Assembly (NCBI GenBank): GCA_011390085.1
Contig: JAABTB010000010.1
Span: 1 to 16,426 of the forward strand
Direction: 5' to 3'
DNA length: 16,426 nucleotides
From: Desulfobacula sp.
GTDB lineage: Bacteria; Desulfobacterota; Desulfobacteria; Desulfobacterales; Desulfobacteraceae
The notes below the pieces were generated by a model. It was given only the letters and a program-made list of their open reading frames with translations. It ran no database searches and had not been told where the DNA came from. The translations under genes were made by a program, and so were the position numbers. This document shows positions 1-6,570 of this stretch, in pieces; positions within the stretch are counted from its first letter, which is position 1; each line of letters starts with the position of its first letter.

Positions 1-275
1 TGGGGGCAGTCTTCGGTCTTTGCTGGGGAATTGCCCTGCCGGTTTTCAACGGGTTTATGTTTGACCTCTCCCAACCCAAATTTCAGAGCATGAACACCAA
101 CCTTGGCATGCAGATGTTCCAGGCGGGTTTTTTCTTCGGGCCCTTTATCGGGGCTGCCGTTATTCCCCCATGGGGATTTGGCGCCCTGTTTTATTTATGC
201 GCCGCATTCAGCCTGTTGGGCGCTTTTTTACTGATATTTATCGGAGGTTTACAAAAAAATGATTTCCCCCATTGA
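1..275 (+). CDS. MFS-type transporter, C-terminal fragment (5' end outside window)
   Basis: The frame is open from the window edge (first full codon at 3) to the stop at 273-275, about 90 residues. It reads as the last two or three membrane helices of a major facilitator superfamily carrier: a hydrophobic segment starting FGLCWGIALP, a short polar loop (DLSQPKFQ), a glycine-rich helix (FQAGFFFGPFIGAA) and a final helix (LFYLCAAFSLLGAFLLIFI) with a short polar tail. The GxxxGPxxG pattern and closing hydrophobic helix are typical of MFS helices 11 and 12. Substrate and direction cannot be judged from this end. The next gene starts 17 bases before this stop, so the two are probably co-translated. 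Another polytopic carrier family is possible. The Met at 57 is internal and not a real start. Confidence 0.7.
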   Translation, partial: GAVFGLCWGIALPVFNGFMFDLSQPKFQSMNTNLGMQMFQAGFFFGPFIGAAVIPPWGFGALFYLCAAFSLLGAFLLIFIGGLQKNDFPH

Positions 276-1305
276 ACCGGGCCAGGAATGGACCGTTGAA
301 TCCTTCACCCCAAAGGATGCCCAGGGCGTGGCCGATCTATTTTTAGGTATTTACGGCAGGGAATACCCTGTCCGGATCTATGTGGAACCGGATCTGCTTA
401 TCGAAGAAAACCGGTCCGGAAGGGTCATCTCCAGTGTGGCCAAAACCGCCAAAGGAGATATTGTCGGCCATAATGCGCTTTTCAATTCCAGTCCCTGCAA
501 AAAGGTATTTGAATCCGGGGCAGGACTGGTCCATGCTGATTACCGGGGAGGCCACGGCATCTTTACCCAAATGGCGACCCATGGACTGACAAAGGGCCGG
601 GAAAGATCCGATGTTGAGCAGGTGTTTGGCGAGCCGGTCTGTAACCATCCGTTTACTCAAAAATTAAGCCATAACCTGGAATTTGTCACCCGTGCCATTG
701 AGATTAACCTGATGCCGGCCGCGACCTATGCCAAGGAAGCCAGCGCCACAGGGCGGGTCACCACTTTGCTGGATTTTATCACGCTCAAATCCTCGCCACG
801 CACGGTCCATGTGCCAAAAGCCTATGAATCCATTTTTCCCATCTTTTATGAAAACATGGATGATGAAAGGCAATTTGTCCTGTCCGCTAAGCCCCTTTCA
901 TCTCAACGATTCACCACACTGGACACCCAGGTCTTTGACTTTGCCCAGGTGGCCCGGGTGGCGGTAAAGGCCCTGGGCATGGATTTTCCTACGGTCATGC
1001 AGGCTGAAGAGGACCGGCTTCTTAAGCAGGGGGTCCGGGTCGTCCAGGTCTGGCTTTCTTCTGGAGACCCTTGTGTGGGAGAGGCTGTGGACAGCCTGAG
1101 AAGCAGCGGGTATTTTTTAGGCGGGGTCCTTCCCCGGTGGTTTGACAGCGACGGCATCCTCATGGAAAAACTCGCAGACGAACCCGTATGGGAAGAGATA
1201 AACCTTTATTTTGAACGATCCCAAACCCTGATGGCCCTGATCCGGAAAGACTGGGAAGCGGTCCGTGGCCTGAACCCCAAAGACAAAGGAAGGACCGGCC
1301 AATGA
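259..1305 (+). CDS. GNAT-like N-acetyltransferase domain protein (348 aa)
   Basis: Residues about 10-145 have the layout of a GNAT fold: a first helix (DAQGVADLFLGIY), two strands around VISSVAK and DIVGHNALF, then a motif-A-like acetyl-CoA pyrophosphate loop at VHADYRGGHG (R96-G97-G98-H99-G100 fits Q/R-x-x-G-x-G/A) followed by a helix. The second half (about 180-330) is less clear. It ends in a strand-helix-strand pattern (VRVVQVWLSSGD ... SSGYFLGGVLP) that resembles the C-terminal end of the next gene product, so the protein may hold two GNAT-like halves. The ATG at 259 has a good Shine-Dalgarno sequence (CGGAGG at 241-246) and overlaps the MFS gene; the stop overlaps the next start. The acceptor substrate is unknown. 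Family-level call only. Confidence 0.65.
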   Translation: MISPIEPGQEWTVESFTPKDAQGVADLFLGIYGREYPVRIYVEPDLLIEENRSGRVISSVAKTAKGDIVGHNALFNSSPCKKVFESGAGLVHADYRGGHGIFTQMATHGLTKGRERSDVEQVFGEPVCNHPFTQKLSHNLEFVTRAIEINLMPAATYAKEASATGRVTTLLDFITLKSSPRTVHVPKAYESIFPIFYENMDDERQFVLSAKPLSSQRFTTLDTQVFDFAQVARVAVKALGMDFPTVMQAEEDRLLKQGVRVVQVWLSSGDPCVGEAVDSLRSSGYFLGGVLPRWFDSDGILMEKLADEPVWEEINLYFERSQTLMALIRKDWEAVRGLNPKDKGRTGQ

Positions 1306-2615
1306 CAGAGACAGGCTCCCGTTTATCCCTGGATCTTAAGGCCGATATCTGCTGGATCCCCCTGGTTCAGGGGGTGGTGGAAACCGGGGCCCCGGTCATG
1401 GGGCTGGACCCCGGCAAAACCCTGCGCCTGGCGCTGGCAGCGGAAGAATTTATCCTCCATTTATCCAGGACCGCTCCCGGAACCCGGCTGATCCTGACCT
1501 TAAGCCGGGAAGCCTCAAGCGTATCCGCCCTGTTCCAATTTGAAAGCAGCCCCGAAGACCTCTGGGCCATGAACCTGACGGCGGCAAGCGAAATTTCCCA
1601 AGACCTGGACCAGGGCATGGCCCACATGGGACTGCTTCTCGCATCCCGGGTGGCAGACCGCTTTTCCATCGCCCTGAACGGCAGAACCCTCAGCGTTACC
1701 CTTTTTCAGGACATCATTTACCCGGAAATCGAAAAAGCCGAGGTTCCATCCGCCCCTCTGAGGGGAATCTTAAGCGCGGAAGCCTGCTCTGACCCGGCCG
1801 ATATCAGCCATGCCTGCGCCCTGACCATGACCCTGTATCCGGAACCCCTGTATCCAAAATCCTTCCGGACGCCGGGGAATATCATCGACCGGATATCCCA
1901 AGGCCGTTTCCATGCAGCCCTGGTCAAGGATGAGGCCGGGACCACGGCAGGGATGATCTGCTGGCAGATCCCCTCCCGGCGGACCGTGGAATTTTACGGC
2001 CCCTATCTGTTTTCCAAGGGTGACGGCATTGCCCAGCTCCTGATCGACCATTTGATCAACCAGGTGGCCCGAACCGAAGCCATTACCCTTTACAGCCGGG
2101 CCGCCGGCCCCGATCTTCCGCTGGGAAATTTCGAACCCCTGGCCGCCTTGGCCTACAGACAATCCAACGGGCAAAAAGAAACCCGGACCCTCTGGTTCCG
2201 GCATCTGAGGGAGGACATGGGCTGCCCTGTCTGGGCCCACCCGGTTCTGGTGCCGTTTCTGAAGGAAACCTATGATCGTTTGTTTCTCATCCGGACCATC
2301 CGGGAGTATAAGGACCAGGGCGGAAGCCGCCCGGCCCGGTCCCTCCTGGGGACCCGGCTGGGTGCGGACAAACAGGAAGCCTTTATCCGGCCCATGCTGG
2401 ATGGAACCGATATCCGGGAAAACATCCAGCGTCACATTCAATTGTTGGTCAATGAAAAATACGTAAACCTCTTTTTTACCATGGATCTTTCCATCGGCTG
2501 GCAGGCCGCCCTGGGCAAGGATTTGACGGAGACCGGGTTTGAACCTGCCTATGTCCTGCCCTATGCAGGTGAGTCCGATAAGGTGATATTCCACTATGTC
2601 CACCCTCATGCTTGA
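1302..2615 (+). CDS. Degenerate anti-sigma-type HATPase domain fused to GNAT-like region (437 aa)
   Basis: Residues about 15-137 look like an RsbW/SpoIIAB-type HATPase. There is a helix with the double Glu of the N-box (LALAAEEFILHL, 43-54) and a G2-like segment (DQGMAHMGLLLASRVADRF, 103-121), then the usual closing strand. The N-box Asn position appears to be His53, and I find no clear D-x-G-x-G motif, so ATP binding or kinase activity may be weak or lost. Residues about 160-437 look like acetyltransferase-type alpha/beta sequence, and the last 55 resemble the end of the preceding protein. The start overlaps the previous stop as ATGA, with AAAGGAAGGA upstream. The STAS gene three positions on is the natural partner for the HATPase domain. 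What the fused region acts on is unknown. Confidence 0.6.
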   Translation: MTETGSRLSLDLKADICWIPLVQGVVETGAPVMGLDPGKTLRLALAAEEFILHLSRTAPGTRLILTLSREASSVSALFQFESSPEDLWAMNLTAASEISQDLDQGMAHMGLLLASRVADRFSIALNGRTLSVTLFQDIIYPEIEKAEVPSAPLRGILSAEACSDPADISHACALTMTLYPEPLYPKSFRTPGNIIDRISQGRFHAALVKDEAGTTAGMICWQIPSRRTVEFYGPYLFSKGDGIAQLLIDHLINQVARTEAITLYSRAAGPDLPLGNFEPLAALAYRQSNGQKETRTLWFRHLREDMGCPVWAHPVLVPFLKETYDRLFLIRTIREYKDQGGSRPARSLLGTRLGADKQEAFIRPMLDGTDIRENIQRHIQLLVNEKYVNLFFTMDLSIGWQAALGKDLTETGFEPAYVLPYAGESDKVIFHYVHPHA

Positions 2616-3717
2616 CCGGATTGTGCCCCGGCATATCCGGAATTTTGAACCCTATTATCCCAGCAAGCCCGACAGCGTGCTCATGTCACTGTTCGGCGTT
2701 GAACGCCTTCACCGGCTGAATAACAATGAAAATGCCCTGGGCCCGCCCCCGGCGGTTCACCGGGTCATTGACGGGTTCAGCGCGGAAATGGTGCCGGTAT
2801 ATCCCAATGGGGACTGCTTTGATCTGAGGGACCTGCTGGCCGCCAAATTCCATAAGACCCAGGACCAGTTCCTTGTGGGCAACGGCTCCTGCGAGGTCAT
2901 CTCCAGTGTGATCAAGGCCTTTTGCGTGAAGGGCGACAATATCATCACGGCGGACAAAACCTTTGCCGTATATGAATGGGTGGCCGAATTTTCCGGGGTA
3001 GAGGCGAGGCTCATCCCCTTGAAGGATTTCGGATTTGATCCCGAAGCCATGCTGGATGCCGTGGACGACAAAACCAAGATCATCTTTGTCTGCAACCCCA
3101 ACAACCCTACCGGCACTTACTGGGATAGGGACACCATGATCCGCTTTCTGGAAGCCGTGGACCAGCGCTGCATCGTGGTCATTGACGAAGCCTATTGCGA
3201 ATATGTGGACAACCCGGATTACCCGGATGCCATGCTGTTGATGGAAACCTTTCCCAATGTGATCACCTTCAGGACCTTTTCCAAGATGTATGCCCTGGCC
3301 GCCCTCCGCATCGGCTATTTGTGCAGTTCTCCGGATGTGGTGGACATGGTCCGGCGGACCCATATTGTCTATTCCGTGAACACCCCGGCCCAGCAGGCCG
3401 CTGCCGCCGCCATAACCGATGATAGGGATTTTATCCTGGCCACCCGGAAAATGGTCAAAGAGGCCAGACAACTGCTCTGCCCCTTTTTTGACGGTCTGGG
3501 GATCCCCTACCTGTCAAACCAGGGCAATTATATGATGGTCCATGTCCCCCTGTCAGACACCCTGCTCTACCGGATGCTCATGAAACACGGCGTCATGGTC
3601 CGAACCATGACCGGGTTCCGTTTCCCCAACTGGATCAGGATTTCCCTGGTTCAGGCGCCGGTGATGACGGATTTTATCAATGCCTTCCGGGAAGTGCTGT
3701 CAACCGTTCAAAAATAA
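2596..3717 (+). CDS. HisC-like class I/II PLP aminotransferase (373 aa)
   Basis: This is a fold-type I PLP enzyme close to histidinol-phosphate aminotransferase in length and layout. The N-terminal substrate loop is LNNNENALGPPP (41-52). The cofactor-ring region contains CNPNNPTG (166-173, N170 expected to contact the PLP oxygen) and IDEAYCEY (196-203, D197 pairing with the pyridine nitrogen, Y200). The Schiff-base lysine is K230 in TFSKMYALAALRIGY, with the phosphate-binding Arg at 238. R348 in NWIRIS should bind the substrate carboxylate. A role in histidine synthesis is not implied: no his genes are nearby, and HisC-like enzymes often serve in specialised amino-acid or phosphonate pathways. 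The start overlaps the preceding gene by 20 bases, with AAGGTG at 2580-2585; an ATG at 2608 is an alternative. Confidence 0.85.
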   Translation: MSTLMLDRIVPRHIRNFEPYYPSKPDSVLMSLFGVERLHRLNNNENALGPPPAVHRVIDGFSAEMVPVYPNGDCFDLRDLLAAKFHKTQDQFLVGNGSCEVISSVIKAFCVKGDNIITADKTFAVYEWVAEFSGVEARLIPLKDFGFDPEAMLDAVDDKTKIIFVCNPNNPTGTYWDRDTMIRFLEAVDQRCIVVIDEAYCEYVDNPDYPDAMLLMETFPNVITFRTFSKMYALAALRIGYLCSSPDVVDMVRRTHIVYSVNTPAQQAAAAAITDDRDFILATRKMVKEARQLLCPFFDGLGIPYLSNQGNYMMVHVPLSDTLLYRMLMKHGVMVRTMTGFRFPNWIRISLVQAPVMTDFINAFREVLSTVQK

Positions 3718-3728
3718 AAAGGAGAAAA

Positions 3729-4058
3729 ATGAAAATAGAAACCCAAAAAAACGGCCCTGTGATGATCGTTTCCGTTTCAGGACGGCTGGATACCCATACC
3801 ACCGGCCAATTTGATGAGGCCATGAGTCCCTTGGCCGAGGCAGAAAAACATCTGGTGATTGATTTTTCAAATCTGGAATACATCAGCAGCGCAGGGCTTC
3901 GCAGTATTCTCATGGCGGCCAAAAAAGTCAAGGAAAATCAAGGCAGCCTTGCCCTGGCCTCCCTGGCCCAAATGGTCAAGGATGTGTTTGAGATGTCGGG
4001 GTTCGGCGCCATTATCCGGATTTATCCGGACAGCCCATCGGCCTGCGCCGACATATAG
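3729..4058 (+). CDS. STAS-domain anti-sigma-factor antagonist (109 aa)
   Basis: This is a stand-alone STAS domain of normal length for the SpoIIAA/RsbV family. Strand 1 is VMIVSVSGRLD, and the signature LVIDFSNLEYISSAGLR spans residues 42-58. By alignment with SpoIIAA the phosphorylatable serine should be Ser54, so it can in principle be switched by an HATPase kinase and a PP2C phosphatase. The protein has no signal peptide or membrane segment and should act in the cytoplasm. It starts 11 bases after the aminotransferase stop behind a clean AAGGAG, so it belongs to the same operon. The obvious partner in the window is the HATPase-GNAT fusion two genes upstream. No sigma factor or SpoIIE-type phosphatase is present here; they may lie upstream of the window or elsewhere. 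Confidence 0.88.
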   Translation: MKIETQKNGPVMIVSVSGRLDTHTTGQFDEAMSPLAEAEKHLVIDFSNLEYISSAGLRSILMAAKKVKENQGSLALASLAQMVKDVFEMSGFGAIIRIYPDSPSACADI

Positions 4059-4261
4059 AATCCGCCGCCCTTGCCCGGGTGTTAATCTCCCGCCGGGAAT
4101 GATTCATCTTTGCCGTCCGGACGACCTGAACTGATCCCTAATTCAGTATTTATAACCTTTTAGTTATTTTTCAATGCTTTTTAATTAAAACATCACTCTC
4201 ATTTTGCACTTTAAATTTTGTGTTCAGCTTTATTTGTTAAAGTAAACCTGTAGCCGGCTCA

Positions 4262-4453
4262 TCAGACATCTTGGGACACAAGTTCACCACAGAAGGCTTT
4301 ATTTAGTCCGACATAGAAACCTTGGTCCTTTTGGCCAGGTCAGAGTGCAGAGGCTTTACCATCATCAATCCATTTTTGTACCTCGAATAATTTTCCAGCT
4401 TTACAAAGCCCAATGAAAGGCTTCAGATCCTTTAGTGTTTTTGCAGTTTTCAT
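4262..4453 (-). pseudogene. Remnant of a small gene, interrupted by an in-frame stop
   Basis: On the minus strand, 37 codons from the ATG at 4453 encode a protein-like start containing LKPFIGLCKAGKLFEVQ and a following WIDDGKAS. A TGA at 4342-4340 interrupts it. The same frame then stays open for 25 more sensible codons (KDQGFYVGLNKAFCGEL) to a second stop at 4264-4262. From memory this resembles the start of small ankyrin-like hypothetical proteins, but I could not check that. A GTG at 4465 overlaps the stop of the adjoining fragment, the layout of two once-coupled genes. An alternative is a real 37-residue peptide. Confidence 0.4.
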
Positions 4454-4461
4454 GGTTGCTG

Positions 4462-4605
4462 TCACCAACTTTGCCGCTGACAGGCTTTTTCTAATTTTTC
4501 TGCATCATCAAGGATAGATGATGGACTATGCTTCAAAGGATCAAGTCGCTCTGCTTGATTGTGTGCCCACGCAATCCAGTCGTCCCTGGTCCCCCCTCGG
4601 TCCTG
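4462..4605 (-). pseudogene. C-terminal fragment of a decayed hypothetical gene
   Basis: An open minus-strand frame of 47 codons, bounded by an upstream in-frame TGA (4608-4606) and with no start codon, reads as a protein C-terminus: RDDWIAWAHNQAERLDPL, then SSILDDAEKLEKA, ending RQSW. The Trp-rich, charged, helical pattern is protein-like and unlike random AT-rich sequence. Its stop overlaps the GTG/ATG region of the neighbouring remnant in the same direction. I cannot name the family. The most economical reading is that both fragments are what remains of a two-gene unit lost from this site. Confidence 0.4.
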
Positions 4606-4747
4606 TCAAATATATGGAATAGTCTGGACAGAATTTATATTGAATTGAAACAGATGGGCCTCTATCTTCTTTCCGAATCACACTCGGTAAGCAGTTATTT
4701 CAGCCGGCTTTTTAGAATTTTATAGATTTTCAAGGTTTTTTATTGAT

Positions 4748-4765
4748 TCAATTTTCATGAATTGA
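4748..4765. repeat. Short inverted repeat upstream of the CheX-REC gene
   Basis: TCAATT and AATTGA form perfect 6-base arms around a 6-base centre (TTCATG), and the imperfect symmetry extends a few bases each way. It lies about 30 bases upstream of the predicted -35 box, where an activator or repressor could bind. In AT-rich DNA such a palindrome can arise by chance. Confidence 0.2.
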
Positions 4766-4796
4766 TCTATTGCCTTGATTTAGGAATGATTAACAC

Positions 4797-4825
4797 TTGA
4801 TAACAAACAATATTTTTTGTAAGAT
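4797..4825 (+). promoter_or_regulatory. Predicted sigma70-type promoter for CheX-REC gene
   Basis: The -35 box is TTGATA (4797-4802, 5 of 6 to consensus). A 17-base spacer follows, then the -10 box TAAGAT (4820-4825, 4 of 6). The gene start at 4856 is about 30 bases downstream behind a CGGAG ribosome-binding site (4846-4850). The spacing is ideal, but the surrounding DNA is AT-rich, so a chance match is possible. Confidence 0.4.
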
Positions 4826-4855
4826 TAATCATTTTGACATACATCCGGAGACGTT

Positions 4856-5737
4856 ATGAGCCGATTCGATCAACACATAGATATTTTGATTAATGCCTAT
4901 AAATCAAGCATAGAGCAGATGACTCACCTGAAGGTAATAGGTTCGGAAAAAAGACAGGTTCTCAAGGAAAAGAATATTTTACAATTTGCGCATATTATTT
5001 CCTATACTGATTTTGATAAAAAAGTTGACGGAAAATTTGTCCTGACATTCAACAGCGTTTATGATGCCTTAAAACTTGCTTCTGCTATTGCAAAAAGGCT
5101 TGGAATGGCAAAATTTGAAGAAATCGGTGACGATTCCATCGATTTGTTGAATGAATTTTTAAATGTAGTGGTTGGACGAACCATATCAGACTGGGACGAC
5201 ATCGGCTTGAAAGTGAAATTTGACACACCTGTTTTTAAAAAAAGTTACAAAAGTGAAATTTCAAACTCTTTGCAAGGATATATCATCAGCCTTGATGTTG
5301 AGGACCCGGAAACAAAAAATTCAACGGAACAGATTATTTTGAGAATAGATTTCGGTGAAAAAACTGAGAGCAAAATCAAGGGGAAAAGAATACTCCTTGT
5401 TGATGATTCAAGAGTGATGAGAAATATTATCTCGCAAACTCTTAAAGCAGAAGGAGCGACGATAAAAGAAGCGGAAAATGGTGAGGAGGCTTGTAGAATT
5501 CATAGAACATTTGATCCTGATTTAACCCTCATGGATATTAATATGCCCAAAATGAGCGGATTTGAAGCCATTGCAAAAATCAGAGAATATAATGCAAATT
5601 CAAAATTTATTATTCTTTCTTCAAGCTCCAGAAAAGATGAAATAATTAAAGCGAAAGAATTAAGGGTTTCGGGTTATCTGGTAAAACCGGTCGAGCCGGA
5701 GCAGCTTATAGCAAGGGTCTCTTCAGTATTAGACTGA
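4856..5737 (+). CDS. CheX-like phosphatase domain fused to a response-regulator receiver (293 aa)
   Basis: Residues about 1-165 resemble CheX, the CheC-family phosphatase that removes phosphate from CheY-P. The helix LLNEFLNVVVGR (97-108) carries the E-x-x-N catalytic pair (E100, N103) and the trailing Gly. Residues about 176-293 are a complete receiver domain: acidic pair D183/D184 in LLVDDS, phospho-acceptor D227 in LMDINMPKMSG, Ser255 at the Thr/Ser switch position and K277 in LVKP. No output domain follows. The protein could therefore be a self-regulated phosphatase, a phosphate sink for the nearby CheA, or a CheY-like output that limits its own signal. It is more AT-rich than its neighbours. 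It has its own promoter and converges on cheR with a 2-bp gap. Confidence 0.8.
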   Translation: MSRFDQHIDILINAYKSSIEQMTHLKVIGSEKRQVLKEKNILQFAHIISYTDFDKKVDGKFVLTFNSVYDALKLASAIAKRLGMAKFEEIGDDSIDLLNEFLNVVVGRTISDWDDIGLKVKFDTPVFKKSYKSEISNSLQGYIISLDVEDPETKNSTEQIILRIDFGEKTESKIKGKRILLVDDSRVMRNIISQTLKAEGATIKEAENGEEACRIHRTFDPDLTLMDINMPKMSGFEAIAKIREYNANSKFIILSSSSRKDEIIKAKELRVSGYLVKPVEPEQLIARVSSVLD

Positions 5738-5739
5738 TT

Positions 5740-6570
5740 TCAACGGAACGGTTGTTTGAGACTATAATATGCAGTGCCATTGTAATCCACCCTTTTTAAT
5801 CGTTCATTGATATCAAACAGTGATTCAGTGGCTCCGATTATCAGAACGCCGTTGTTATTCAGGCATGATGAAAGGCTTTCAAATAATCGCCGGCGATCGG
5901 ATTTGCTGAAATATATCGCCACATTCCGGCAAAAAATGATATCAAACCGGCCATATTCAAGTTTAGGCTGCAGCAGGTTCATTTTTTCAAAATAGGCCAT
6001 ACTCCTCAGTTCATCTTTTATTTTCCAGCATGAGTCTTCCCTGGTAAAATATTTATTCAATTGAACGGCATTCAACCCCCGGCTGATTTCATAATTTGAA
6101 TACCGGCCGCTGCTGGCTTTGACTATGGCTGAATCTGAGATATCAGAGGCTTTAATTTTGATATTATGACTGTAAAGATTTTCTTTGAAATACTCCATAA
6201 GGCTTATGGCAATGGAATACACCTCCTGGCCGGTTGAACAGGCAGAACTCCAAATGTTCAGCCGGCCGCGCTTTTTTCCGAAATTGGCCTGCCAATCCGG
6301 CAGTAATTTTTCCTTTAACAGTGCATAGGGCTTTTTATCTCTAAAAAAGGAGGTTTCGTTTGTGGTCATAAGATCAACGATATGGCTGGTCAATTGTGAA
6401 GAGTCCTTTGCCTTGACAATCAGTTCTTCAAAAGAGGAAAGGGAATATTCTTCAATGAGAGGTTGAAGTCTGTTTTCTATAAGATAGGCTTTGTTTTTTT
6501 TCAGAACAATACCACAGTGCTTGTGGACGATAACAGCCAATTCCATAAGCGCATTGACGGTTATCCTCAT
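5740..6570 (-). CDS. cheR: CheR chemoreceptor glutamate methyltransferase (276 aa)
   Basis: CheR uses S-adenosylmethionine to methylate glutamates on chemoreceptor signalling helices, the adaptation step opposed by CheB. The length is normal. The N-terminal alpha-helical domain ends in MTTNETSFFRD (68-78). The SAM-binding loop is SSACSTGQEVYS (108-119, with Q-E-V instead of the usual E-E-P), the acidic residue for the SAM ribose is likely D143 in ASDIS, and the catalytic-core motif FCRNVAIYF (213-221) and GATESL (246-251) are present. Neither receptor encoded here ends in an NWETF-type tether, so CheR probably docks directly. The start overlaps the cheB stop as ATGA, implying translational coupling. 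It is the last gene of the minus-strand series. Confidence 0.95.
   Translation of the reverse strand: MRITVNALMELAVIVHKHCGIVLKKNKAYLIENRLQPLIEEYSLSSFEELIVKAKDSSQLTSHIVDLMTTNETSFFRDKKPYALLKEKLLPDWQANFGKKRGRLNIWSSACSTGQEVYSIAISLMEYFKENLYSHNIKIKASDISDSAIVKASSGRYSNYEISRGLNAVQLNKYFTREDSCWKIKDELRSMAYFEKMNLLQPKLEYGRFDIIFCRNVAIYFSKSDRRRLFESLSSCLNNNGVLIIGATESLFDINERLKRVDYNGTAYYSLKQPFR

Larger units (their letters stand above)
4059..4855. other. AT-rich intergenic region with gene remnants and a promoter
   Basis: About 800 bases with no intact gene separate the first operon from the chemosensory region. G+C falls sharply compared with the sequence before it. I find remains of two minus-strand reading frames (4262-4605), a short inverted repeat (4748-4765) and a likely promoter (4797-4825). 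I see no convincing Rho-independent terminator after the STAS gene; the GC-rich palindromes near 4073 and 4111 lack a T-run. A 65-codon plus-strand frame at 4528-4725 overlaps the remnant, has no good ribosome-binding site and shows no protein-like pattern, so I do not call it. Confidence 0.6.

Noticed and set aside
1770..2609. Long minus-strand open frame of 279 codons opposite the HATPase-GNAT gene
   Set aside because: It lies wholly antisense to a gene with recognisable domains, is rich in Gly/Pro/His typical of antisense G+C-rich DNA, and has no recognisable motif.
2686..3471. Minus-strand open frame of 261 codons opposite the aminotransferase gene
   Set aside because: The plus strand carries all PLP aminotransferase motifs. 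The antisense product is low-complexity Gly/His/Ile sequence without domain features.
4073..4125. GC-rich palindromes (CCCGGG and GTCCGGAC) after the STAS gene as a terminator
   Set aside because: The stems are short and not followed by a T-run, so a Rho-independent terminator is not supported.
4320..4342. In-frame TGA in the small remnant read as selenocysteine
   Set aside because: A small imperfect hairpin with an AAAA loop follows the TGA, but it starts at once and lacks features of a bacterial SECIS element. The adjoining fragment is clearly decayed, so a nonsense mutation is simpler.
4528..4725. 65-codon plus-strand frame in the gap
   Set aside because: No good ribosome-binding site, no protein-like pattern, and overlap with the minus-strand remnant.
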